Below, piece by piece: positions 7,931 to 15,713 of a stretch of DNA of 24,959 nt (position 1 is the first letter of the stretch; each line of letters opens with the position of its first letter). Below the pieces are notes generated by a model, which saw only the letters and a program-made list of their open reading frames with translations, did no database searches and was not told the DNA's origin. This DNA comes from an uncultured Burkholderiales bacterium (GTDB lineage: Bacteria; Pseudomonadota; Gammaproteobacteria; Burkholderiales; Burkholderiaceae_D). The translations under genes and the position numbers were made by a program. Location of the stretch: NCBI GenBank assembly GCA_937872165.1, contig CALMOR010000134.1, positions 13,640-38,598 of the forward strand. The letters are read 5' to 3'.

Positions 7931-9409
7931 TCAGTAGCGGTACGTGTCCTTCTTGTACGGACCTCGCGTCTGGACGCCGATGTAACCCGCCTGCTCGGCC
8001 GTGAGCTCGGTCAGCATCGCGCCCAGCTTCGACAGGTGCAGGCGCGCGACCTTCTCGTCGAGGTGCTTCGGCAGCACGTAGACGCCGACCGGGTAGTCGG
8101 CGTTGCGGGTCCACAGCTCGATCTGCGCGATCGTCTGGTTCGCGAACGACGAGCTCATCACGAAGCTCGGGTGACCGGTGCCGCATCCGAGGTTCACGAG
8201 CCGGCCCTTGGCCAGCAGGATGATCTTCTTGCCGTCGGGGAACGCGACGTGATCGACCTGCGGCTTGATCTCGTCCCACTCGTACCGCTCGAGCGACGCG
8301 ACGTCGATCTCGTTGTCGAAGTGACCGATGTTGCAGACGATGGCCTGGTCCTTCATCTTCGCCATGTGGTCGTGCGTGATGATGTGATAGTTGCCGGTCG
8401 CGGTGACGAAGATGTCGGCCTTGTCGGCGGCGTAGTCCATCGTCACGACGCGATAGCCTTCCATCGACGCCTGCAGCGCGCAGATCGGATCGATCTCGGT
8501 GACCCACACCTGGGCCGACAGCGCACGCAGGGCCTGCGCGCTGCCCTTGCCGACGTCGCCGTAGCCCGCGACCACGGCGACCTTGCCGGCGATCATCACG
8601 TCGGTCGCGCGCTTGATCGCATCGACCAGCGATTCGCGGCAGCCGTACAGGTTGTCGAACTTGGACTTGGTGACCGAGTCGTTGACGTTGATCGCCGGGA
8701 ACCTGAGCTCGCCGCGCCTGTGCATCTCGTAGAGGCGATGGACGCCGGTCGTGGTCTCTTCGGTCACGCCCTTCACCGCGGCGAGACGGACCGAGTACCA
8801 GGTCGGGTCGGTCGCGAGCTTGGCCTTGATGGCCGCGTAGAGTTCGGTCTCTTCCTCGCTGCCGGGGTTCGCGATCAGCGACGCGTCCTTCTCGGCACGC
8901 GCGCCGAGATGCAGCAGCAGCGTGGCGTCGCCGCCGTCGTCGAGGATCATGTTCGAGTGGCCGCCATCGACGTGTCCGTCGTTCGGCCATTCGAAGATGC
9001 GATGGGTGTAGTCCCAGTACTCGGCGAGCGACTCGCCCTTGACCGCGAACACCGGCGTGCCCTTGCCCTTGAAGCCGTTCAACGCGATAGCCGCGGCGGC
9101 ATGGTCCTGCGTCGAGTAGATGTTGCACGAGGCCCAGCGCACTTCGGCGCCGAGAGCCTGCAATGTCTCGATCAGCACGCCGGTCTGGATCGTCATGTGC
9201 AGCGAGCCCGCGATGCGGGCGCCCGCGAGCGGTTGCGAAGCGGCGAACTCGTTGCGGATCGCGAGCAGACCGGGCATCTCGGTCTCGGCGATCGCCAGTT
9301 CCTTGCGGCCCCAGGCGGCCAGCGAGAGGTCGGCGACCTCGAAGTCGGAGAAGTCGCTCTGCGCGAACGGCGAGGTCGAGACGGGAGTGGGTTTCAGTAC
9401 GGCGCTCAT
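7931..9409 (-). CDS. ahcY: Adenosylhomocysteinase (SAH hydrolase)
   Basis: Reversibly splits SAH into adenosine and homocysteine with bound NAD+, removing the inhibitor left after SAM-dependent methylation. The 492-residue product contains AAWGRKELAIAETEMPGL near the N-terminus, TGVLIETLQALGAEVRWASCNIYSTQDHAAAA in the substrate domain (quoted in part by position 60-95), VNDSVTKSKFDN with the catalytic Lys region, the NAD-binding motif VAGYGDVGKG, and a C-terminal PYKKDTYRY whose Lys and Tyr reach the neighbouring subunit. The start is the ATG at 9409: it has AAAGGAG six bases upstream, whereas an in-frame ATG at 9454 lies inside the riboswitch. It is the first gene of an operon with the YvlD-like gene and metF. 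Confidence 0.97.
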   Translation of the reverse strand: MSAVLKPTPVSTSPFAQSDFSDFEVADLSLAAWGRKELAIAETEMPGLLAIRNEFAASQPLAGARIAGSLHMTIQTGVLIETLQALGAEVRWASCNIYSTQDHAAAAIALNGFKGKGTPVFAVKGESLAEYWDYTHRIFEWPNDGHVDGGHSNMILDDGGDATLLLHLGARAEKDASLIANPGSEEETELYAAIKAKLATDPTWYSVRLAAVKGVTEETTTGVHRLYEMHRRGELRFPAINVNDSVTKSKFDNLYGCRESLVDAIKRATDVMIAGKVAVVAGYGDVGKGSAQALRALSAQVWVTEIDPICALQASMEGYRVVTMDYAADKADIFVTATGNYHIITHDHMAKMKDQAIVCNIGHFDNEIDVASLERYEWDEIKPQVDHVAFPDGKKIILLAKGRLVNLGCGTGHPSFVMSSSFANQTIAQIELWTRNADYPVGVYVLPKHLDEKVARLHLSKLGAMLTELTAEQAGYIGVQTRGPYKKDTYRY

Positions 9410-9425
9410 CACGAGCTCCTTTCTT
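9410..9425 (-). promoter_or_regulatory. Ribosome binding site deciding the ahcY start
   Basis: The transcript reads AAAGGAGCTCGTG immediately before the ATG at 9409, placing AGGAG six bases upstream. This fixes the start at 9409 rather than the in-frame ATG at 9454. Confidence 0.85.
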
Positions 9426-9437
9426 TCGAACGAAGTC

Positions 9438-9527
9438 GTGAGCGCCGTTGCCATCGACGAAGCGATGTCGATGCGTCAAGCCTGGCGAGGTCGGTACCGC
9501 TCGACCCGTCGCAACGCTCCTTGACGC
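9438..9527 (-). ncRNA. SAH riboswitch upstream of ahcY
   Basis: On the minus strand the 5' leader matches the S-adenosylhomocysteine riboswitch class, known mainly from beta- and gammaproteobacterial ahcY leaders. P1 is GCGTCAAG (9527-9520) paired with CTTGACGC (9480-9473), 8 bp. An inner hairpin is GGTCG/CGACC (9506-9502 with 9493-9489), followed by the conserved CCAGGCT. An optional extra hairpin CATCGAC/GTCGATG (9473-9467 with 9458-9452) lies in the following loop. The pseudoknot is GAGCGTTG (9519-9512) with CGGCGCTC (9447-9440), 8 pairs with two G-U. The class-defining AACGGCGCTCAC is intact. Such switches raise expression when SAH is high. The assignment rests on my recall of the consensus, not on a covariance search. 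Confidence 0.9.
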
Positions 9528-9571
9528 GGGACCGCGAGTCTAACGCAGCGGCCCGACGATGACCAGCCGCG

Positions 9572-9982
9572 TCAGCGCGTCCGACGCGCGCGGCCCGGCG
9601 GCCGGACCATGCGGTCGAGCAGGTGCTCGATCGCGTCGTCGAGCCGATCGCAGCGACCCATGTGGACCGGCGCGGTCTGGATCATCGTGCTGCGCGGAGC
9701 GACCAGCCAGTCGAAGCGTTCGCGGATCGACAGGCGGCCGATGGGACCGGCTTCGGGACCACCGGCGCAGATCAGCGGGATGGCCGCGAGGTTGGCCGCG
9801 ATCGACGCGACGTCGCTCGTCGGGTCGAGCGCGAGGACGCGGTCCGCCTCCCATTCGATGCGCGCCTCGAGATGACCCTCGCGGGCGCAGCAGACGATCA
9901 CGCCGACGTTGACGAACTCGCCGCGCTCGACGCGCGGCACGACCCGGATCACCGCGTAGTCATACGTGTGCGGCGCGGGCAC
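9572..9982 (-). CDS. DUF3037 family protein
   Basis: A 136-residue soluble protein of the DUF3037 family. The N-terminus YDYAVIRVVPRVERGEFVNVGVI is the usual family start, followed by IVCC and a WEADRVLALDP segment. Its function is not known. The proposed GTG start at 9982 lies 23 bp inside the end of the HipA-like kinase gene, so the two are very likely cotranscribed and translationally coupled. DUF3037 genes are commonly found beside HipA-like kinase genes, which supports a shared role. The C-terminus is Arg-rich (RPPGRARRTR). No catalytic motif is evident. Confidence 0.88.
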   Translation of the reverse strand: MPAPHTYDYAVIRVVPRVERGEFVNVGVIVCCAREGHLEARIEWEADRVLALDPTSDVASIAANLAAIPLICAGGPEAGPIGRLSIRERFDWLVAPRSTMIQTAPVHMGRCDRLDDAIEHLLDRMVRPPGRARRTR

Positions 9983-10730
9983 GGACGGCCTCTTCGTGAA
10001 AGGCCCGCGGTGTCCGCAGGCGTTCGACCAGATAGTCGCGATAGGCCGCGCGCCGCAGGTCGCGCGCGTCTTCGTCGAGCCAGTCGTCGGGGATGGTCGC
10101 GACGATGTCCGCGACCAAGGCGGGCGTCAGCGTGGCCGACAGCCGCGTGTCGGCGGCCTCGAGCGCGTCGGCGAACGGGAGCAGCACGTGGTCGCGGATC
10201 AGCGCGAACGGCTTCCGGCTCGCGCCGCGAAGGTTCGCCCAGTCGTGATGGAAGTAGAGCGCCGCGCCGTGGTCGATCAGCCACAGCGCGTGATGCCATA
10301 CGAGCAGGTTGGCGTTGCGCGGCGTGCGGTCGACGTTGGTGACGAACGCGTCGAACCACACGATCGCCGACGCGAGATCGGCGTCGACCTTCTCGGCCAG
10401 CGGATCGAACGTGACCGAGCCGGGCAGATAGTCGAGCCCGAGGTTGAGCCCCGCGCTCGCGCGGATCAGGTCCTGGATCTCGGCGTCGGGTTCGCTGCGC
10501 CCGAGCTCGGCGTCGAGCAGGACGAAGACGATCTCGGGGACCGGCAGTCCCGCGGCCCGCGCCAGTTCGCCCGCGACCAGCTCGGCGATCAACGCCTTGG
10601 TGCCCTGGCCTGCGCCACGGAACTTGACGACGTAGAGGCCGTCGTCGTCCGCTTCGATGACGGCCGGCAGCGACCCGCCTTCGCGCAGGGGCGTGACGTA
10701 GCGCGTGGCCGTGACGGTGCGAAGCGACAT
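9960..10730 (-). CDS. HipA-like kinase family protein
   Basis: A 256-residue protein with the reduced PI3K/HipA-type kinase fold. Visible elements are Lys36 in YVVKFRGAGQGTKAL (ATP-binding Lys), the catalytic loop FDAFVTNVDRTPRNANLL with Asp134 and Asn139, and IDHGAALYF at 152-160, where DHG replaces DFG as the metal-binding motif. Full HipA toxins are about 430 residues and pair with a HipB helix-turn-helix antitoxin. Neither the extra domain nor a HipB gene is present here, so a toxin role is not supported. The gene is followed by DUF3037 with a 23-bp overlap and lies 29 bp after the DUF4130-UdgX gene. Kinase substrate unknown. Confidence 0.85.
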   Translation of the reverse strand: MSLRTVTATRYVTPLREGGSLPAVIEADDDGLYVVKFRGAGQGTKALIAELVAGELARAAGLPVPEIVFVLLDAELGRSEPDAEIQDLIRASAGLNLGLDYLPGSVTFDPLAEKVDADLASAIVWFDAFVTNVDRTPRNANLLVWHHALWLIDHGAALYFHHDWANLRGASRKPFALIRDHVLLPFADALEAADTRLSATLTPALVADIVATIPDDWLDEDARDLRRAAYRDYLVERLRTPRAFHEEAVRARAAHV

Positions 10731-10759
10731 GCCGTCCTTGTCGCTGCGTCGGCCGGCGT

Positions 10760-12376
10760 CTATCGGGGCTCGTCGACCCGGGCCGCGGCGTGCGCGAGCC
10801 GCAGGTCCTCGACGAAGTTCGCATACGCCGCCGCCTTCGCGTCCTCGTCGGGAAGCCGCAGCAGATACGACGGATGGACCGTCACGACCACGCGCGTGCG
10901 ATGGCCGCCGATCACGTGATCGAAGAACTGGCGACGGCTCTTCTCGACCGGCGTCGCGCGGCCGAACACGCTCTGCGCGGCCGTCGCGCCCATCGCGATC
11001 ACGAGATCGGGCTTGAGGCGCGCGATCTCCGCATCGAGCCACGGATGGCACGCGCGGATCTCGGTGACCTTCGGCGATTGATGCATGCGCCGCTTGCCGC
11101 GGACGAGGAACTTGAAGTGCTTGACCGCGTTGGTGACGTACATCGTCGTGCGGTCGATGTCGGCTTCCTCGAGCGCGCGGTCGAACAGTTGGCCCGCCGG
11201 TCCGACGAACGGCTTTCCGGCGATGTCCTCCTGGTCGCCCGGCTGCTCGCCGACGACCACGATGCGCGCGCTCGCCCGACCCTCGCCGAACACCGTCTGC
11301 GTGGCCGGCTCCCACAGCGGACAGGCGCGACAACCGTTCGCGGCCGCGGCGAGGTCGGGCAGCGCGAGCGCAGGGTCGAATGCGGGATCGATCGTCGACG
11401 GATCGACGGTCCGGGTCTCGTTCATGTCGGCTCCTCCGTGAGCGTCGCCCGGCGCGCTCGTTCGATGGCCGGCCGCGGCCATCACGCGCGCGGTGCGCCC
11501 GGGTGGCGGCGTCGGCTCGGCATCGATCATCGTCTGCGCCCGATGCCGGGCGGCGGCCGCGAGCGGCGCGATCAGTTCGGCCTCGGGCAGGTTCTTCCAG
11601 TACTTCTTCGGCATGTGCCCTTGCATCGCGGCGAGCTTGAGACGCGCGGGATTGAAGATGCTCGCGTAATAGCTGCGCCACAGCGCTTCGAGCGCGTCGC
11701 CGTCGGGCGCGTCGCTGCGATGGGCGCCGGGACCGAAACTCAGCGTCCGACCGTCCCACGACGCGCTGCGCTCGGGCGTCAGGATGGCCCAGCGCATCGC
11801 GGTGAAGCGTCGCGTGAAGAACGGCGCGACCGCTTCGACGATGTGATGCGACGGCTCGAACCACGCGACGAACCAGGCGGACAGCACGTCGTGACGATCA
11901 CCGTCGCGCAGCGCCCGTTCGACCTGCGAGGACCGCGGCTTCGTGCCCGCGGCATCCGGCACCGTCACCTCCCGAAAACGCACGTAGGCCTTCATCTTGT
12001 GGAGGTCGCGGCGGACCGCCTTGACCATCGCCTCGAGCCGGACGATGTCGGCATCGACCGCGATCTCCATCAGCCCCGGCTCGCGGCGCAGGCGCCACAG
12101 CACGCGATAGAGGAAGGCGAAACGATCGGCGTCGCGATGGAGCACGGCACCGGCGCTCTGTTCGACGAAGGCGCGCGGCACCGAGAACGCCGATGGCCGT
12201 GAGGCCGGCGGGTCGGCTGCCTCATCGGATTCGGACGACTCGGTGAACAGCGTGTCGTCGCTTCCGACCGACCACGTCACGTCCTCGGGGGCGACGTCGT
12301 CGATCGCGAGAGCGCGCGCCGCGGCGCGCCAGCCGGCGAAGTCCGTCTCGCTCGCGAGGACGATCGATCGCTTCAC
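10760..12376 (-). CDS. Fused DUF4130 (TIGR03915) and UdgX uracil-DNA glycosylase-like protein
   Basis: A 538-residue two-part protein. Residues 1 to about 300 form the TIGR03915/DUF4130 region of putative DNA-repair proteins, with FNPARLKLAAMQGHMPKKYW and LPEAELI near its end. A Pro/Ala-rich linker follows. Residues 318-538 form UdgX: GEQPGDQED and KPFVGPAG (uracil pocket), KRRMHQSP with His432, the histidine that in UdgX bonds covalently to the deoxyribose after uracil excision, and VTVHPSYLLRL. Three Cys expected for the iron-sulphur cluster are seen (CRAC and RACHPW). The GTG start at 12376 overlaps the TGA of the radical SAM gene (GTGA). An internal ATG at 11425 with its own strong Shine-Dalgarno could also yield UdgX alone. 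No frameshift is needed for the fusion. Confidence 0.88.
   Translation of the reverse strand: MKRSIVLASETDFAGWRAAARALAIDDVAPEDVTWSVGSDDTLFTESSESDEAADPPASRPSAFSVPRAFVEQSAGAVLHRDADRFAFLYRVLWRLRREPGLMEIAVDADIVRLEAMVKAVRRDLHKMKAYVRFREVTVPDAAGTKPRSSQVERALRDGDRHDVLSAWFVAWFEPSHHIVEAVAPFFTRRFTAMRWAILTPERSASWDGRTLSFGPGAHRSDAPDGDALEALWRSYYASIFNPARLKLAAMQGHMPKKYWKNLPEAELIAPLAAAARHRAQTMIDAEPTPPPGRTARVMAAAGHRTSAPGDAHGGADMNETRTVDPSTIDPAFDPALALPDLAAAANGCRACPLWEPATQTVFGEGRASARIVVVGEQPGDQEDIAGKPFVGPAGQLFDRALEEADIDRTTMYVTNAVKHFKFLVRGKRRMHQSPKVTEIRACHPWLDAEIARLKPDLVIAMGATAAQSVFGRATPVEKSRRQFFDHVIGGHRTRVVVTVHPSYLLRLPDEDAKAAAYANFVEDLRLAHAAARVDEPR
11426..11437 (-). promoter_or_regulatory. Internal ribosome binding site before the UdgX domain
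   Basis: Inside the fused gene the message reads GGAGGAG (11437-11431), then five bases, then ATG at 11425, which is the first residue of the UdgX part (MNETRT). The match and spacing are better than at the annotated GTG start. This suggests a separate 221-residue UdgX can be made from the same message. Confidence 0.65.
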
Positions 12377-13647
12377 GCGAACAACGCGAGCTGCGCGCTC
12401 TCCCGGCGGTCGGCGCGCATCAGGCGCGGCTTCAGCTGGTCGGCCTCGAGTTCGTCGGAGCGCGGCACGTGGTCGGCGAGCGTCACGAACGGCAGCACCT
12501 TGGCCATCGCGACGCGCAGGCGCGCGAGGTCGGCGCTGCGTAGACGTCGATGACGACGCGACGCGATCAGTCGATCGACGGTCTTCGCGCCGAGCCCGGG
12601 GACGCGCAGCAGGTCTTCCCGGGGCGCGCGGTTGACGTCGATCGGGAAGCGCTCGCGGTGGGCGAGCGCCCATCCGAGCTTCGGGTCGACGTCGAGGTCG
12701 AGCATGCCGTCGCCCCGCTGCACGATCTCGTCGGACTCGAAGCCATAGAAGCGCATCAGCCAGTCGGCCTGATAGAGACGATGCTCGCGGATTAGCGGCG
12801 GCGCCTTCAGCGGCAACGCGCCGCTCGCATCGGGGATGGGGCTGAACGCCGAGTAGTAGACGCGCTTGAGACGGTACGAGCCGTAGAGGTTCGCGCTGAC
12901 CGACAGGATGCGCGCGTCGTCGCTCGCGTCCGCGCCGACGATCATCTGCGTGCTCTGGCCGCCGGTCGAGAAGCGCTTCGGCGCGATCACCGTCTTCATC
13001 TGCGCGGTGGCCGTACGCTTCGCATCGGCGCGTTCGCCGCGCGCGGTATCGATCTTCTCGCGCAGGCGACCCATCGAGATGCGGATCGCACGCGCGTCCT
13101 TCTCGGGCGCGAGGTCCTTCAGACCTTCGAGCGACGGCAGCTCGATGTTGATCGACAGGCGATCGGCGTAGCGGCCCGCGTCGGTCAGCAGCGCGTCGCT
13201 GGCGTCGGGGATGGTCTTCAGATGGATGTAGCCGCGGAAGTCGTGCTCCTCGCGCAGCTTGCGGGCCACCGACACGACCTGTTCCATCGTGTAGTCCGGC
13301 GTCTGGATGATCCCCGACGACAGGAACAGCCCTTCGATGTAGTTGCGCTTGTAGAAGTCGAGCGTGAGGTCGACGACCTCGTCGACCGTGAAGCGCGCCC
13401 GCGGCACGTTCGACGAGACCCGGTTCACGCAGTACAGGCAGTCGTAGGTGCAGAAGTTCGTCAGCAGGATCTTCAGCAGCGACACGCAACGGCCGTCGGG
13501 CGCATAGCTGTGGCAGATGCCCATGCCTTCGGTCGAGCCGATGCCCTTGCCGCCGAGCGAGTTGCGCTTCTCGGCGCCCGACGACGCGCACGACGCGTCG
13601 TACTTGGCGGCATCGGCGAGGATTTCGAGTTTGCGGGCGACGTCCAT
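12373..13647 (-). CDS. Putative DNA modification/repair radical SAM protein (TIGR03916 type)
   Basis: A 424-residue radical SAM protein. TNFCTYDCLYCVNR carries the CxxxCxxC cluster motif (Cys66, Cys70, Cys73) that binds the SAM-cleaving 4Fe-4S cluster. Further Cys at 20, 45 and 54 near the N-terminus are typical of this subgroup. The C-terminal part has a helix-hairpin-helix DNA-binding motif, REDLLRVPGLGAKTVDRLI, around residues 345-370. The family is named as DNA repair or modification by its fixed genome partnership with TIGR03915/UdgX proteins; its reaction is not known. Here its stop overlaps the GTG of the fused UdgX gene (GTGA), so the two are cotranslated. The ATG at 13647 has no obvious Shine-Dalgarno. 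Confidence 0.9.
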   Translation of the reverse strand: MDVARKLEILADAAKYDASCASSGAEKRNSLGGKGIGSTEGMGICHSYAPDGRCVSLLKILLTNFCTYDCLYCVNRVSSNVPRARFTVDEVVDLTLDFYKRNYIEGLFLSSGIIQTPDYTMEQVVSVARKLREEHDFRGYIHLKTIPDASDALLTDAGRYADRLSINIELPSLEGLKDLAPEKDARAIRISMGRLREKIDTARGERADAKRTATAQMKTVIAPKRFSTGGQSTQMIVGADASDDARILSVSANLYGSYRLKRVYYSAFSPIPDASGALPLKAPPLIREHRLYQADWLMRFYGFESDEIVQRGDGMLDLDVDPKLGWALAHRERFPIDVNRAPREDLLRVPGLGAKTVDRLIASRRHRRLRSADLARLRVAMAKVLPFVTLADHVPRSDELEADQLKPRLMRADRRESAQLALFA

Positions 13648-13797
13648 GGGGCGATGTTACGACGTGCGAACCGCCCGCGAGTTCGCGACCCGTCGCCCGC
13701 AAGAATCGATGGATGCGGTGTCGACGCTCCGAGGTCGATCGTCACCCGTGAATTCTCGCACATCGGACCGCCGTCGAGGGCGGCGTCGTGGACGGGT
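13648..13797. other. Intergenic region between selU and the radical SAM gene
   Basis: 150 bp with no gene. It must hold the promoter of the radical SAM/UdgX operon and the 3' end of selU. A 5-bp inverted repeat CCGCC/GGCGG (13768-13772 and 13779-13783) could form a weak hairpin, but no T-tract follows on the selU strand. I find no convincing promoter hexamers. Confidence 0.35.
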
Positions 13798-14880
13798 TCA
13801 AGCGGCGGCTTCGACGACGCGCCTCGCCAGCGGTGTCATGTCGTCGACGTCGAGCCGCGCCGCGTCGATGCGGATCGCGTCGGCGAGCCGCAGGAAGTTG
13901 CCGTGCTGCGAGCGGGCGTACAGCGGATCGTAGTGGCCCGTCATCAGTTCGCGAAAGAGCGGCGACAGGTCGCGGGCCCGGGCCCAGCCTTGCCAGCGCT
14001 GCAGCGTCTCGTTCGACTGCAGCCCGTGCAGCGACGCGAGCCGCGCGGCCAGTCCTTCCGCATCGTCGCCGAGATAGGCGTAATCGCGCAGCAGATAGGC
14101 GAGGCGCGCATCGACGTCCGCGACGATCTCGATGCAGGGGCTCGCGCGCATGCGTTCGAGCAGCGGCGTCGGCAACGCGAGCCGGCCGATCCTGCGGCTC
14201 TCGGCCTCGACATAGACCGGACGCGACAGGTCGAGGCCTTCGAGCGCCACCGCCATCAGGGTCTCGAAACGCTTCTGCGACGGCTGCTCGACGCCCGGCA
14301 GCCCGCCGAGCACCGAGCCCTTGTGCGAGGCCGCGGCCTCGAGGTCGAGCGTCTGCTCGCCGATCGCGGCCAGCGCCTGCAGCACGCGGGTCTTCGCGCT
14401 GCCGGTCGGTCCGCACAGCACGCGCAGGCCGAGCCGCGGCGCGAGCGTCTCGATGGTCTCGATGACGTGGCGGCGGTAGCGCTTGTAGCCGCCGTCGAGC
14501 TGACGCGCGTCCCATCCGACGAGACGCAGCCACTGGACCATCGAGCCGCTGCGAAGACCGCCGCGCCAGCAATAGACGATCGGCTTCCACGTCGACGGCT
14601 TGTCCGCGAAGGTCGTGGACAGATGCCGCGCGAGGTTCGCCGCGACCATCGCGCCGCCGACCCTGCGGGCCTCGAACGGACCCTGCTGCTTGTAGAGCGT
14701 GCCGACGATGCGACGCTCGTCGTCGGACAGCACGGGGCAGTTGATCGCGCCGGGAAGGTGGTCGAGCGCGAACTCGGACGGCGTGCGCGCGTCGACCACG
14801 GTCGCGCACCCGGCGAGATCGTCGATGCCGGCATGCTGCCGCGACGTGCACCCGCTTCGACAGGTTGCGACGATGCGCAT
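13798..14880 (-). CDS. selU: tRNA 2-selenouridine synthase, 5' end rearranged
   Basis: SelU (MnmH) converts 5-substituted 2-thiouridine at the tRNA wobble position to 2-selenouridine, via a geranylated intermediate, using selenophosphate. The product shows a rhodanese domain (VVDARTPSEFALDHLPGAINCPVL; YCWRGGLRSGS with catalytic Cys104) and a P-loop GPTGSAKT (157-164) in the C-terminal domain. Recognisable similarity starts at about residue 17 (AGIDDL). The preceding 15 residues, from the ATG at 14880, are lysR sequence read in another frame, so the native start appears lost and this ATG is only the first available in-frame codon. Whether it is translated is uncertain. No selD is in this window. 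Confidence 0.85.
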   Translation of the reverse strand: MRIVATCRSGCTSRQHAGIDDLAGCATVVDARTPSEFALDHLPGAINCPVLSDDERRIVGTLYKQQGPFEARRVGGAMVAANLARHLSTTFADKPSTWKPIVYCWRGGLRSGSMVQWLRLVGWDARQLDGGYKRYRRHVIETIETLAPRLGLRVLCGPTGSAKTRVLQALAAIGEQTLDLEAAASHKGSVLGGLPGVEQPSQKRFETLMAVALEGLDLSRPVYVEAESRRIGRLALPTPLLERMRASPCIEIVADVDARLAYLLRDYAYLGDDAEGLAARLASLHGLQSNETLQRWQGWARARDLSPLFRELMTGHYDPLYARSQHGNFLRLADAIRIDAARLDVDDMTPLARRVVEAAA

Positions 14881-15697
14881 ACAGCAGCGACACCGGCAGC
14901 GGCTCCGGTCGGAAGTCGGGCATCACCTCGACCAGCAGACCCGCGGCGATCAGCGGACGCATGCCGATCGCGGGCGCCTGGATCAACCCGAGTCCGGCGA
15001 GGCACGCGGCGCTGTAGGCCTCGGCGTTGTTGACGGTGAGTGCGCCCGGCATCGGACGATGCGCCGCGCCGTCGGCATCGACGTAGTCCCAGCCCGGCGA
15101 CTTCGAGCCGAGCGTCAGCGTGTAGTGGATCAGCGCATGGTCGTCGAGATCGGCCAGCGATCGCGGCGTGCCGCGACGCGCGAGGTAGGCCGGGCTCGCG
15201 CAATTGACGAGGCCGAGCCGCCCGAGCGGCCGGGCGACCAGCGTCGTGTCGCCGAGCGGGCCGGCGCGCAGCACGCAGTCGAAGCCTTCCCGGACGAGGT
15301 CGACGCGGCGATCGGTGCTGCCGAGCTCCAGCTGGACGCGCGGATGCGCATGCAGGAACTCGGGCAGACGCGGAATCACGAAGTCGCGCGCGACCGAGCT
15401 CGGCATGTCGACGCGCAGGCGGCCGCTCAGCGCCTGCGGTCCGCGCTGGAACATCGTCTCGAGTTCGTCGAGGTCCGCGAGCACGTCCTTGCAGCGTTCG
15501 TAGAACGCGCCGCCGTCGAGCGTGAGTTGCACCCTGCGTGTCGTGCGGTGGAGGAGTCGCGTGCCGAGGGCGTTCTCGAGTCGCTGGACCGCGGTCGACG
15601 CGCTCGCCTTCGGGATGCGCAAGGCGTCCGCCGCGCGGCTGAAGCTCGACAGCTCGGCGATCCGCACGAAGGTCGCCATCGCTTCGAGGCGGTTCAT
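14843..15697 (-). pseudogene. LysR-family transcriptional regulator, truncated at the C-terminus
   Basis: The N-terminus MNRLEAMATFVRIAELSSFSRAADAL and KASASTAVQRLENALGTRLLHRTTR is a textbook LysR winged helix-turn-helix. The substrate-binding domain is intact through LPVSLLYAHRRNLSKRVHV (residue 285). After that the sequence switches abruptly: the frame has no stop and runs through selU out of frame for some 365 further codons to 13742. The usual last 15-20 residues (an F..WL-type helix) and the stop codon are missing. The likely cause is a deletion joining this gene to selU at about 14842. It is divergent from a dehydrogenase gene, the usual arrangement for a LysR regulator and its target. 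It could still be functional as a 651-residue extended protein, but I consider that unlikely. Confidence 0.8.
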
Positions 15698-15713
15698 CGG
15701 TCGAGAAGCCCCG

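Noticed and set aside
7586..9562. A 658-codon plus-strand frame
   Set aside because: It is antisense to ahcY and its neighbour, with the Arg/Asp/Val-rich composition typical of antisense reading.
9960..10730. HipBA toxin-antitoxin locus
   Set aside because: No helix-turn-helix HipB gene is adjacent and the kinase is much shorter than HipA.
13222..15033. A 603-codon plus-strand frame
   Set aside because: Antisense to the radical SAM gene and selU; no recognisable domain.
13742..15697. A genuine 651-residue LysR fusion protein
   Set aside because: Beyond residue 285 the frame is an Arg/Ala-rich shadow of selU, which reads as a proper protein in another frame.
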